From Mediterranea sp. (in: CFB group bacteria) (GTDB lineage: Bacteria > Bacteroidota > Bacteroidia > Bacteroidales > Bacteroidaceae): a stretch of DNA of 32,021 nucleotides. Location of the stretch: assembly GCA_031261805.1 (NCBI GenBank), contig JAISIX010000261.1:1-32021 (forward strand), read 5' to 3'. Below the pieces are notes generated by a model. It was given only the letters and a program-made list of their open reading frames with translations. It was not told the origin of the DNA and made no database searches. Below are positions 7,767 to 15,774 of the stretch, piece by piece (within the stretch, counting starts at the first letter, position 1; the number at the start of each line of letters is the position of its first letter). A program made the position numbers and the translations under genes.

Positions 7767-8513
7767 ATGGGATTATTAGATGGTAAGACAGCCCTTGTGA
7801 CCGGCGCCGCACGCGGCATCGGCAAGGCAATCGCGCTGAAGTTCGCTTCGGAAGGAGCCAACATTGCGTTTACAGACCTCATGATAGACGAGAACGCGGA
7901 GAACACCGTGAAGGAGATTGAGGCAATGGGCGTGAAAGCCAAAGGTTATGCCTCCAACGCCGCCAACTTCGAGGACACGGCAAAGGTAGTAGCGCAAATC
8001 AACGCCGACTTCGGCCGTATCGACATCTTGGTGAACAACGCAGGCATCACCCGCGACGGATTGATGATGCGCATGAGCGAGCAGCAATGGGACATGGTAA
8101 TCAACGTCAACCTCAAGTCGGCGTTCAACTTCATCCACGCCTGCACGCCGGTGATGATGCGCCAAAGAGCGGGAAGCATCATCAACATGGCATCGGTAGT
8201 AGGCGTGCACGGCAATGCCGGACAGGCCAACTATGCCGCCTCCAAGGCTGGTATGATAGCGCTGGCCAAGAGTATCGCCCAAGAGCTGGGTTCGCGCGGC
8301 ATCCGTGCCAATGCCATCGCCCCGGGATTCATCCTGACGGACATGACGGCAGCCCTCTCCGACGAGGTTCGCGCCGAATGGTCGAAGAAGATTCCGTTGC
8401 GCCGCGGCGGTACACCCGAAGACGTTGCCAACATCGCCACCTTCTTGGCTTCCGACATGTCGTCGTACGTATCGGGACAGGTCATTCAGGTGGATGGCGG
8501 CATGAACATGTAA
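7767..8513 (+). CDS. fabG: 3-oxoacyl-[acyl-carrier-protein] reductase
   Basis: This 248-residue classical short-chain dehydrogenase has the cofactor motif TGAARGIG (12-19), NNAG (90-93), and the catalytic set Asn115, Ser143, Tyr156 and Lys160 (YAASK). The length, the GGTPEDVANIATFLASD segment and the C-terminal VDGGMNM match FabG, which reduces 3-oxoacyl-ACP with NADPH in the fatty-acid elongation cycle. It lies 20 bp after the TetR-type gene and 15 bp before the pseudouridine synthase gene, so co-transcription is likely. A different short-chain dehydrogenase role is possible, but all FabG signatures are present. Confidence 0.92.
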   Translation: MGLLDGKTALVTGAARGIGKAIALKFASEGANIAFTDLMIDENAENTVKEIEAMGVKAKGYASNAANFEDTAKVVAQINADFGRIDILVNNAGITRDGLMMRMSEQQWDMVINVNLKSAFNFIHACTPVMMRQRAGSIINMASVVGVHGNAGQANYAASKAGMIALAKSIAQELGSRGIRANAIAPGFILTDMTAALSDEVRAEWSKKIPLRRGGTPEDVANIATFLASDMSSYVSGQVIQVDGGMNM

Positions 8514-8528
8514 CCCACGCCACGCCAA

Positions 8529-9203
8529 ATGACTGTAGTTTACGAAGACAACCATATTATTATAGTCAACAAGACCGCTTCCGAGATTGTCCAGGCCGAC
8601 AAGACGGGCGACGTACCTCTGGTGGAGACTGTAAAGCAGTACCTGAAGGAGAAGTACCAGAAACCCGGCAATGTCTTCCTTGGTGTAGTACACCGGCTGG
8701 ACCGCCCCGTAAGCGGTCTTGTCATGTTTGCCAAGACCAGCAAGGCCTTGACACGACTCAACGAGATGTTTCGCAACGGCGCAGTGAAGAAAACCTACTG
8801 GGCCATCGTAAAGGATCTCCCCCCAGAGCCGGAAGCCGAGCTGGTGAATTACCTTGTGCGCAACGAGAAACAGAACAAAAGCTACGCCTACGACCGGGAG
8901 AAGCCCGGCAGCAAACGAGCCGTGCTGCATTACAAGCTGATAGGACACTCGGAGAACTACCACCTGCTGGAGATAGACCTGAAGACAGGCCGTCACCACC
9001 AGATACGCTGCCAGCTGGCCAAGATGGGATGCCCCATCAAGGGCGACCTGAAGTATGGTTCCCCACGCTCCAACCCCGACGGTAGCATCTGCCTACACGC
9101 CCGTAGAGTACGCTTTGTCCACCCTGTCTCCAAGGAGGAGGTCGAGGTGGTAGCTCCCCTACCCGACGGGAACCTCTGGCAAGAAGTCGATTTTAGTGAG
9201 TAG
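8529..9203 (+). CDS. RluA-family RNA pseudouridine synthase
   Basis: This 224-residue protein carries the RluA-family catalytic motif HRLDRPVSGL with the nucleophile Asp58, and the downstream GRHHQIRCQLA motif. It lacks an N-terminal S4 domain and consists of the catalytic domain alone. It isomerises a uridine in rRNA or tRNA to pseudouridine in the cytoplasm; which position cannot be told. It is the third gene of the tetR-fabG group and ends at a convergent gene pair separated by an inverted repeat. Confidence 0.92.
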   Translation: MTVVYEDNHIIIVNKTASEIVQADKTGDVPLVETVKQYLKEKYQKPGNVFLGVVHRLDRPVSGLVMFAKTSKALTRLNEMFRNGAVKKTYWAIVKDLPPEPEAELVNYLVRNEKQNKSYAYDREKPGSKRAVLHYKLIGHSENYHLLEIDLKTGRHHQIRCQLAKMGCPIKGDLKYGSPRSNPDGSICLHARRVRFVHPVSKEEVEVVAPLPDGNLWQEVDFSE

Positions 9204-9289
9204 TGTTTAGTAATTAGCCTCCGCAGTCGGCATCCCTAATAGGGGCTTGACTACGGAGGCTAATCACTCTACTCACTAATCACTAAACG
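9193..9289. terminator. Bidirectional hairpin between convergent genes
   Basis: The arms TTAGCCTCCGCAGTCGG and CTACGGAGGCTAA, with the loop near 9237-9241, form a long imperfect stem between the two convergent genes. The outer parts are made of AGTGAGTAG and CTAATCACT motifs seen again at 15059-15105 and in the long inverted repeat at 563-893. It probably ends transcription from both sides. Confidence 0.7.
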
Positions 9290-10225
9290 CTAATCACTAA
9301 TTACCACTCGTACCGGATAATGGTCGGAAGGGACGCGTTTCACATACTTCTCCGCATTGATTTCGTTGGGGGCATCTTTTAGCTCCGCCTTCTCTTCGGA
9401 GGGTGCGGGTGTCCAATAAGCATCGGTCAGCACGCCGTACTTCAGCACATGGAAGCTGGGCGACAAGAAGATGTGGTCGATGCGGCTGGTAGTAAAGCCA
9501 TCGGTATGGTAGCCATTGAAGGTACCGTTGGTGACATAGCGGATGTCGGCCTTCTCGTAAGCGTCGACAAGCACACCTTTGCTCACCAGCGCCTGGTACG
9601 ACGAGCTGGTCTGGTCCACGTTGAAGTCACCCGTCAGGATAGCGGGCAGGTCCTTACCCAGCTCCACCATCTTCTTCTGCACCAAGAAAGCGCTCTCCAC
9701 CCTTGCCTGCTTGCCGATGTGGTCCATGTGGAGGTTGAAGAAGAGAAACTCCAGCCCCGTGGGCTTGTACTTGAAGTGCCCCCACGTGCAGATACGCGGC
9801 AACACAGCATCCCAACCCTTGCTGGGCACGTCGGGCGTCTCCGACAGCCAGAAGTTCCCCTGATCCATCAGTTCAAACTCATCCGTACGGTAGAAGATGG
9901 CGGAATGCTCGCCAGCCTCCTTACCATCGTCGCGCCCTACGCCGATGTACTTGTAGCCGGGCAGCGCCGCCTCAAGGTCGGTGAGCTGGCCGATAAGCCC
10001 CTCTTGCGTGCCGAAGATGTCGAAACCATGGTAACGAATGAGTTGTGCGATGACGGGACAACGCTGTCCCCAGCCATTACCCTCCACGGAGTCACCGTGG
10101 TTGGCATAACGCAGATTGTAGGTGCCGACAGCGAAATGAGCCGGCGTGGAAGGTTTGCTTTGGCAGCTTCCCAAGGCGAGGGTCACGAGGGCCACTGCCA
10201 TTAATACGAGGTTTCTTTGTCTCAT
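9290..10225 (-). CDS. Endonuclease/exonuclease/phosphatase-family lipoprotein
   Basis: The start at 10225 gives 311 residues beginning with a lipoprotein signal ending LALGSC (Cys21). A longer in-frame extension to 10441 would run into the divergent gene and is rejected. The EEP fold motifs appear in order: YNLRY (Asn37), GTQE (metal-binding Glu75), NLHMDHIG, LTGDFNVD (catalytic Asp and Asn), RIDHIFLSP and SDHYPV (Asp-His). These metal-dependent phosphodiesterases include nucleases, sphingomyelinases and inositol phosphatases. As a lipoprotein it acts in the periplasm or on the surface. The substrate is unknown. Confidence 0.88.
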   Translation of the reverse strand: MRQRNLVLMAVALVTLALGSCQSKPSTPAHFAVGTYNLRYANHGDSVEGNGWGQRCPVIAQLIRYHGFDIFGTQEGLIGQLTDLEAALPGYKYIGVGRDDGKEAGEHSAIFYRTDEFELMDQGNFWLSETPDVPSKGWDAVLPRICTWGHFKYKPTGLEFLFFNLHMDHIGKQARVESAFLVQKKMVELGKDLPAILTGDFNVDQTSSSYQALVSKGVLVDAYEKADIRYVTNGTFNGYHTDGFTTSRIDHIFLSPSFHVLKYGVLTDAYWTPAPSEEKAELKDAPNEINAEKYVKRVPSDHYPVRVVISD

Positions 10226-10265
10226 TGAAGTCCTTTTATTGGTTATATACACCCCAAAGGAAACA

Positions 10266-10273
10266 CAAAAGTA
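10266..10273 (-). promoter_or_regulatory. -7 element of the EEP lipoprotein gene
   Basis: TACTTTTG on the minus strand fits TAnnTTTG, about 40 bp before the start codon. It lies one base from the divergent -7 element at 10275. Confidence 0.55.
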
Positions 10274-10274
10274 G

Positions 10275-10282
10275 TATATTTG
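10275..10282 (+). promoter_or_regulatory. -7 element of the cyclophilin operon
   Basis: TATATTTG fits TAnnTTTG, 25 bp before the ATG at 10308. No good -33 TTTG is visible at the usual distance. Confidence 0.55.
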
Positions 10283-10307
10283 CAAGCTAATTTTAAAGAA
10301 AGCTGTT

Positions 10308-11144
10308 ATGAGGAAGACATTACTCGCATTATTAACCCTATCGCTGGGTGGGCTGATGGCCTGCCAAGGCGGAGCAAAAAAGAACAAAAGCATGGATAAG
10401 GAAACATTAGTAAAGATTGAGACCACCGCAGGCGACATCACCGTAAAACTCTACAACGAGACGCCCCAGCACCGCGATAACTTCATCAAGCTGGCCCGGA
10501 AGGGCACCTACGAAGGCACGCTCTTCCACCGTGTCATCAAGGACTTCATGATTCAGGCAGGCGACCCCGAGTCAAAGAACGCCCCCAAAGGCAAGATGCT
10601 GGGCGCAGGCGACGTAGGCTACACGCTGCCCGCCGAGTTCGTCTACCCCAAGTACTTCCACAAGAAGGGAGCCTTGTCCGCCGCACGCCAAGGCGACAAC
10701 GTCAACCCCAAGAAGGAGTCGTCGGGCTGCCAGTTCTACATCGTCACCGGCAAGGTGTACAACGACTCCACCCTGCTCGGCATGGAGAAGCAGATGAATG
10801 ACAACCGCATCAACATCCTCTTCAACGCGCTGGCGCAGAAGAACATGAAGGAGATATACAAGCTACGCAAGGCCAACGACGAAGACGGTCTGTACGACCT
10901 GCAGGAAAAGCTCTTCGCCCAGGCCGAGAAGGAAGCCGCCGCACAGCCCGAGTTCCACTTTACCCCCGAACAGATACAAGCTTACACCACCGTGGGGGGC
11001 ACCCCGCACCTCGACGGCGAGTACACCGTGTTCGGCGAAGTAGTAGAGGGCATGGACGTGGTAGACAAGATACAACAGGCAAAGACCGACCGCAACGACC
11101 GCCCCGAGGAAGACATCAAGATAGTAAAGGTGGAGGTAGAATGA
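10308..11144 (+). CDS. Cyclophilin-type peptidyl-prolyl isomerase lipoprotein
   Basis: This 278-residue protein has a lipoprotein signal ending GLMAC (Cys19). The cyclophilin domain includes FHRVIKDFMIQAGD (about 73-86), GALSAAR and CQFYIVTG, and ends with YTVFGEVVEGMDVVDKI. The domain is split by about 75 residues of charged, helical sequence (about 151-225) between the FYIVTG strand and the final strands, so the protein is longer than a usual 165-residue cyclophilin. It should catalyse proline isomerisation in protein folding in the periplasm. The stop overlaps the ATG of the M16 peptidase gene (ATGA), so translation is probably coupled. Confidence 0.9.
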   Translation: MRKTLLALLTLSLGGLMACQGGAKKNKSMDKETLVKIETTAGDITVKLYNETPQHRDNFIKLARKGTYEGTLFHRVIKDFMIQAGDPESKNAPKGKMLGAGDVGYTLPAEFVYPKYFHKKGALSAARQGDNVNPKKESSGCQFYIVTGKVYNDSTLLGMEKQMNDNRINILFNALAQKNMKEIYKLRKANDEDGLYDLQEKLFAQAEKEAAAQPEFHFTPEQIQAYTTVGGTPHLDGEYTVFGEVVEGMDVVDKIQQAKTDRNDRPEEDIKIVKVEVE

Positions 11145-12373
11145 AAATCAACAGGCATCTGCTGAATAACGGCCTCCGGCTGGTGCACTCCCAAGACGAG
11201 AGCACACAGATGGTAGCGCTGAACATACTCTATAAGGTAGGCGCGCGCGACGAGCACCCCGACCATACCGGCTTCGCACACCTGTTCGAACACTTGATGT
11301 TCGGAGGGTCGGTCCACATCCCCGACTACGACAAACCGCTGCAGCAGGCCGGTGGCGAGAACAACGCCTGGACCAACAACGACATCACCAACTACTACCT
11401 CACCGTGCCCCGCCAGAACGTGGAGACCGCCTTCTGGCTCGAGTCCGACCGTATGCTGAGCCTCGACTTCAGCCAGCGCAGCCTCGACGTGCAACGCGGC
11501 GTAGTGATGGAGGAGTTCAAGCAACGTTGCCTCAACCAGCCCTACGGCGACGTGGGGCATATACTCCGCCCGCTGGCCTACCACGTGCACCCCTACCGCT
11601 GGCCCACCATCGGCAAGGAGCTGGCACATATAGCGGGCGCCACGCTCGACGAGGTGAAGGCCTTCTTCTTCCGATTCTATGCCCCCAACAACGCCATCCT
11701 CTCCGTCACGGGCAACATCTCCTTCGAAGAGACAGTCGCCCTGGCCGAGAAGTGGTTCGGACCCATCCCCCACAGGGAAGTGGTACACCCGCCTCTGCCG
11801 CAAGAGCCTGTGCAGACCGAAGAACGACGGCTCACCGTAGAGCGCAACGTGCCGCTCGATGCCCTCTTCATGGCCTATCACATCAGCGACCACCGCTCGC
11901 CGGACTACTATGCCTTCGACATCCTGTCCGACCTGCTGAGCAACGGAAACTCCAGCCGCCTGACGCAACGCTTGGTCAAGGAGCAGAAACTCCTCTCCAG
12001 CGCCAACGCCTACATCTCGGGCAGCATAGACCCCGGCCTGTTCCAACTCACCGGAAAGCCCGCCGCCGGCGTATCGCTGGAGCGTGCCGAGGCCGCCTTC
12101 CGCCAACAGCTGGACATCCTGCAACAGGAGAAGGTAGGCATCGAAGAGCTGGAGAAGGTAAAGAACAAGTTCGAGTCCACCCAGATATTCGGCAACATCA
12201 ACTATCTCAACGTAGCCACCAACCTGGCATGGTTCGAACTACTGGGACGTGCCGAAGACTTGGAGCTGGAGGCCGAACGCTACCGCGCCGTCAGCCCCGA
12301 GCAGCTACAAGAGGCTGCCCAACGGGCCTTCCGTCCCGAGAACGGCGTGATACTACACTACCGTAAAGCATGA
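11141..12373 (+). CDS. M16-family zinc peptidase
   Basis: This 410-residue protein has the inverted zinc motif HLFEH (47-51) near the N-terminus and the downstream VVMEEF segment (Glu124/125), which supplies the third ligand in M16 enzymes. The second half contains the inactive M16 C-terminal domain with SSRLTQRLVKEQKLLSSANAY-like sequence. No signal peptide is evident. The length matches processing-peptidase-like M16B subunits, which usually work as pairs; no second subunit is adjacent. The gene overlaps its neighbours by 4 bp on both sides (cyclophilin upstream, MATE transporter downstream). The substrate is unknown. Confidence 0.9.
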   Translation: MKINRHLLNNGLRLVHSQDESTQMVALNILYKVGARDEHPDHTGFAHLFEHLMFGGSVHIPDYDKPLQQAGGENNAWTNNDITNYYLTVPRQNVETAFWLESDRMLSLDFSQRSLDVQRGVVMEEFKQRCLNQPYGDVGHILRPLAYHVHPYRWPTIGKELAHIAGATLDEVKAFFFRFYAPNNAILSVTGNISFEETVALAEKWFGPIPHREVVHPPLPQEPVQTEERRLTVERNVPLDALFMAYHISDHRSPDYYAFDILSDLLSNGNSSRLTQRLVKEQKLLSSANAYISGSIDPGLFQLTGKPAAGVSLERAEAAFRQQLDILQQEKVGIEELEKVKNKFESTQIFGNINYLNVATNLAWFELLGRAEDLELEAERYRAVSPEQLQEAAQRAFRPENGVILHYRKA

Positions 12374-13731
12374 TTCGCACCGCCCTCCACCCCTACCAGC
12401 CCCACTACCACGCACTGCTACGGTTGGGGCTGCCCATCGTGGTGGGCCAGCTGGGCATGATTGTGCTCGGCTTTGCCGACACGCTGATGATAGGCCAACA
12501 CAGCACTCTCGAGCTGGGGGCGGCCTCTTTCGTCAACAACCTCTTCATGCTGGCCATCCTCTTCGGCACCGGCTTTTCCTACGGCCTCACACCCGTGGTA
12601 GGCAGCCTCTTCGGCAGTGGCCGGCAGGCCGAAGCCGGGCAGGCACTTCGCCACAGCCTGCTGGCCAACGGGCTGATAGCCCTGCTCCTCACCGCGGTCA
12701 TGGGCATCGTCTACGCCTGCATCGGCCGACTGGGGCAACCCACGGAGCTACTCCCCCTCATCCGTCCCTACTTCCTGGCGTTGCTTGCCTCGCTGCTGTT
12801 CGTCATGCTCTTCAACGGCTTCAAGCAGTTTGCCGACGGCATCACCGACACCCGCACGGGCATGTGGATATTGCTGGGCGGCAACCTGCTCAACATCCTG
12901 GGCAACTATCTCCTCATCTACGGCAAGCTGGGGCTGCCCGAGCTGGGGTTGCTGGGCGCCGGCATCAGCACCCTCTTCTCGCGCATAGTGATGGTGGTGG
13001 TCTTCCTCCTCCTCTTTCTCCGTACCCACCGCTTCCGCCGCTACCGCGTGGGGCTGTTCCGCCTCGGATGGTCGCGTCCTCTGTTCCGCCGCCTCCAGGC
13101 ATTGGGGTGGCCCATAGCCCTCCAGATGGGTATGGAGACGGCCTCTTTCAGCCTTAGCACCATCATGGTAGGCTGGCTCGGCACCATCGCCCTAGCTTCG
13201 CACCAAGTGATGCTCACCATCTCGCAGCTCACCTTCATGATATACTACGGCATCGGCGCGGTGGTAGCCATCCGTGTCAGCAATTTCCGTGGGCAACACG
13301 ACGAGACAAGCGTCCGGCGTTCGGCCTACGCAGGCTTCCACCTGATTCTCGCCACCGCCCTCGTCATCTCCTCCTGCATCTTCCTTGCCCGGCATTACCT
13401 GGGCAGCCTCTTTACCGACAGTCCCGAGGTGACCACCACGGTCGTATCGCTCATGGTTCCTTTCCTCATCTACCAGTTTGGCGATGGCCTGCAGATTACC
13501 TTCGCCAACGCCCTGCGCGGCATCAGCGACGTCAAGCCACTCATGTTCATCAGCTTCATTGCCTACTTCCTCATCTCCCTCCCCGTGGGCTACCTTTGCG
13601 GCATCGTGTGGCAATGGGGCATCGTAGGCGTATGGCTCGCCTTCCCCTTCGGCCTCACCAGCGCCGGCCTGATGTTCTGGTGGCGGTTCCGAAGCAGCAG
13701 AACACGTGCGGAGATGACATCAACCCATTAG
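12370..13731 (+). CDS. MATE-family efflux transporter
   Basis: This 453-residue, very hydrophobic protein has about 12 membrane segments. It starts with the typical MATE opening LRLGLPIVVGQLGMIVLGFA, and shows the internal repeat of the two six-helix halves (GWPIALQMGMETASFSLSTI in the second half). MATE proteins export cationic drugs or metabolites with a sodium or proton gradient. The ATG at 12370 overlaps the stop of the M16 peptidase gene. A 22-bp tandem array follows the stop. The substrate cannot be predicted. Confidence 0.92.
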   Translation: MIRTALHPYQPHYHALLRLGLPIVVGQLGMIVLGFADTLMIGQHSTLELGAASFVNNLFMLAILFGTGFSYGLTPVVGSLFGSGRQAEAGQALRHSLLANGLIALLLTAVMGIVYACIGRLGQPTELLPLIRPYFLALLASLLFVMLFNGFKQFADGITDTRTGMWILLGGNLLNILGNYLLIYGKLGLPELGLLGAGISTLFSRIVMVVVFLLLFLRTHRFRRYRVGLFRLGWSRPLFRRLQALGWPIALQMGMETASFSLSTIMVGWLGTIALASHQVMLTISQLTFMIYYGIGAVVAIRVSNFRGQHDETSVRRSAYAGFHLILATALVISSCIFLARHYLGSLFTDSPEVTTTVVSLMVPFLIYQFGDGLQITFANALRGISDVKPLMFISFIAYFLISLPVGYLCGIVWQWGIVGVWLAFPFGLTSAGLMFWWRFRSSRTRAEMTSTH

Positions 13732-13774
13732 CATCTTGGACATCAATCACCTCGTACCTTTCGTATCCTTGACG

Positions 13775-13884
13775 GGTAGTTCACGATTAACCACCCGGGT
13801 GACCAAGCTTAACCACCCGGGTGGCTAAGCTTAACCACAAGGGTGGCTAAGCTTGACCACGAGGGTGGCCAACCAAGAACTACC
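13775..13884. repeat. 22-bp tandem array of palindromic units inside an inverted repeat
   Basis: Four units start with TTAACCAC or TTGACCAC at 13787, 13809, 13831 and 13853, exactly 22 bp apart. The centre of the second unit is the perfect palindrome CCACCCGGGTGG (13813-13824). A second dyad, AAGCTT, falls on the unit boundary 11 bp away. Exact 8-bp inverted repeats GGTAGTTC (13775-13782) and GAACTACC (13877-13884) enclose the array. Unit sequence is unrelated to the array at 229-452, but the design is the same. It lies between the MATE stop and the asnA promoter and could terminate or insulate transcription. Confidence 0.85.
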
Positions 13885-13982
13885 TAAACCCTCGACAAGA
13901 AGAATGGGGCATACAGGATGACTTCTCGTAACATTTAGACAATCTTTTCGGGGTATCTCATGACATATTTCATTTTTCTTTT

Positions 13983-13990
13983 TACCTTTG
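13983..13990 (+). promoter_or_regulatory. -7 element of asnA
   Basis: TACCTTTG fits TAnnTTTG, 32 bp before the ATG. No clear -33 TTTG is seen. Confidence 0.6.
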
Positions 13991-14022
13991 CCCGCTACTA
14001 ATCATACATAAAGTGTAATATC

Positions 14023-15060
14023 ATGAGCTATTTGATAAAGCCCCAAGATTACCGGCCTCTGCTTGACATCCGACAAACCGAGCTGGCCATTAAACAGATA
14101 AAAGAGTTCTTCCAGTCGAACCTCTCTTCAGAGTTACGCCTACGGCGTGTCACAGCTCCCCTCTTCGTGCTGCAAGGCACTGGCATCAACGACGACCTGA
14201 ACGGCGTGGAGCGTCCGGTGACATTCCCCATCAAGGACTTGGGAGACGCCAAAGCCGAAGTGGTACATTCGCTGGCCAAGTGGAAACGAGTGACGCTGGC
14301 CGACTACCACGTGGAGCCGGGATACGGCATCTACACCGACATGAACGCCATCCGCGCCGACGAGGAGCTGGGCAACATGCACTCCCTCTACGTGGACCAG
14401 TGGGACTGGGAGCGGGTCATCACCCAAACCGACCGCAACCCGGAGTTCCTCAAGGAGATAGTACGCCGCATCTATGCCGCCATGATTCGGACGGAGTACA
14501 TGGTGTATGAGATGTATCCGCAAATCACGCCGCAGATGCCACAGGCACTCCACTTCATCCATGCCGAGGAGTTGCGCCGCCTCTATCCCGACTTGGAACC
14601 GAAGGAGCGGGAACATGCCATCTGCAAGAAGTATGGCGCTGTGTTTGTCATCGGCATAGGCTGCAAGCTGGGCGACGGCAAGAAGCACGACGGACGTGCT
14701 CCAGACTACGACGACTATACCACGCCGGGACTGAACGACCTACCCGGCCTGAACGGCGACCTCCTGATATGGAACGACGTACTGCAACGCTCCTTCGAGC
14801 TGTCGTCCATGGGCATCCGTGTGGACAAGGAGGCACTGCTGCGCCAACTCAAGGAGGAAGGACAGGAAGAACGTCTCAACCTGTACTTCCACCAGCGCCT
14901 GATGAACGACACCCTGCCCCTCTCCATCGGCGGTGGCATCGGACAGTCGCGCCTCTGCATGTACTACCTCCGCAAGGCTCACATCGGCGAGATACAAGCC
15001 AGCATCTGGCCCGAGGCCATGCGGCAGGAATGTGAAGCGATGAACATATACCTTATATAG
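14023..15060 (+). CDS. asnA: Aspartate-ammonia ligase
   Basis: This 345-residue protein matches the AsnA family along its length. It opens with YLIKPQDYRPLLDIRQTELA and contains GTGINDDLNGVERPV, the VDQWDWE segment, and the C-terminal GGGIGQSRLCMYYLRKAHIGE typical of the class II aminoacyl-tRNA-synthetase-like fold. It makes asparagine from aspartate, ammonia and ATP in the cytoplasm. It has its own promoter behind the 22-bp array and ends in a short hairpin before ung. Family assignment is firm. Confidence 0.96.
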   Translation: MSYLIKPQDYRPLLDIRQTELAIKQIKEFFQSNLSSELRLRRVTAPLFVLQGTGINDDLNGVERPVTFPIKDLGDAKAEVVHSLAKWKRVTLADYHVEPGYGIYTDMNAIRADEELGNMHSLYVDQWDWERVITQTDRNPEFLKEIVRRIYAAMIRTEYMVYEMYPQITPQMPQALHFIHAEELRRLYPDLEPKEREHAICKKYGAVFVIGIGCKLGDGKKHDGRAPDYDDYTTPGLNDLPGLNGDLLIWNDVLQRSFELSSMGIRVDKEALLRQLKEEGQEERLNLYFHQRLMNDTLPLSIGGGIGQSRLCMYYLRKAHIGEIQASIWPEAMRQECEAMNIYLI

Positions 15061-15089
15061 TGATTAGCCTGTAATCAACGCTAATCACT
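15059..15089 (+). terminator. Hairpin after asnA
   Basis: AGTGATTAGC (15059-15068) and GCTAATCACT (15080-15089) are perfectly complementary. The hairpin overlaps the asnA stop codon. It is followed by a further CTAATCACTAAAAA run, but there is no real T-run, so termination may be partial. Confidence 0.5.
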
Positions 15090-15108
15090 CACCACTAATC
15101 ACTAAAAA

Positions 15109-15774
15109 GTGAACGTACAGATAGAAGAGAGCTGGCGCACGCGCCTACAGCCTGAGTTCGACAAGGAGTACTTCAGACGACTCACCGATTTCGTGAGGGA
15201 CGAATACCATCATTACCAGATATTCCCTCCGGGGCATTTGATATTCAACGCTTTCAACCTCTGCCCCTTCGATAGGGTCAAGGTGGTTATCATCGGGCAA
15301 GACCCCTACCACGGTCCGGGACAGGCACATGGCCTCTGTTTCTCGGTGAACGACGGCGTGCCCTTTCCACCCTCTTTGCAGAACATCTTCAAGGAGATAA
15401 AGACAGACATCGGCACCGATACCCCCGCCAGCGGCAACCTGACCCGCTGGGCACAGCAAGGCGTGCTGATGCTCAACGCCACGCTGACGGTACGTGCCGG
15501 ACAGGCTGGGTCGCACCAAGGGCAGGGCTGGGAGACGTTTACCGATGCTGTCATCCATACCTTGGCCGACGGGCGCGAGCACTTGGTCTTCATCCTATGG
15601 GGGGCTTATGCCCAACGCAAGGGGGCTTTTATCGACCGACAGAAGCACCTGGTACTCACCGCTACACACCCCTCACCACTGTCGGCCAACAGGGGCGGCT
15701 TCTTCGGCAACCACCACTTCAGCCGAACCAACGAATACTTGCGCTCACACGGTCAAACAGAAATCTCATGGTAA
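15109..15774 (+). CDS. ung: Uracil-DNA glycosylase
   Basis: This 221-residue family 1 enzyme has IIGQDPYHGPGQAHGLCFSV with the water-activating Asp65, the LNATLTV uracil-binding segment, and HPSPLSA (187-193) with the DNA-intercalating Leu191. It removes uracil from DNA to start base excision repair. The start is a GTG at 15109, which gives the usual family length and N-terminus. The stop TAA (15772-15774) lies inside the first codons of malQ, whose ATG is at 15768, so the two are probably translated together. Confidence 0.96.
   Translation: MNVQIEESWRTRLQPEFDKEYFRRLTDFVRDEYHHYQIFPPGHLIFNAFNLCPFDRVKVVIIGQDPYHGPGQAHGLCFSVNDGVPFPPSLQNIFKEIKTDIGTDTPASGNLTRWAQQGVLMLNATLTVRAGQAGSHQGQGWETFTDAVIHTLADGREHLVFILWGAYAQRKGAFIDRQKHLVLTATHPSPLSANRGGFFGNHHFSRTNEYLRSHGQTEISW

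Noticed and set aside
7776..8999. A 407-codon minus-strand frame opposite fabG and the pseudouridine synthase gene
   Set aside because: It is antisense to two well-identified genes, has no recognisable domain, and long antisense frames are expected with GC-rich third codon positions.
8087..9085. A 332-codon plus-strand frame overlapping fabG and the pseudouridine synthase gene
   Set aside because: It lies in another frame of both genes, is Arg/Gln/Pro rich, and bridges two known genes without a domain.
10226..10441. Longer N-terminus for the EEP lipoprotein
   Set aside because: It would overlap the divergent cyclophilin gene and its promoter, and would place the lipoprotein signal inside the protein.
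10982..12124. A 380-codon minus-strand frame opposite the M16 peptidase gene
   Set aside because: It is a shadow of a gene with a clear zinc motif, and its composition (Gly/Val/His rich) fits an antisense frame.
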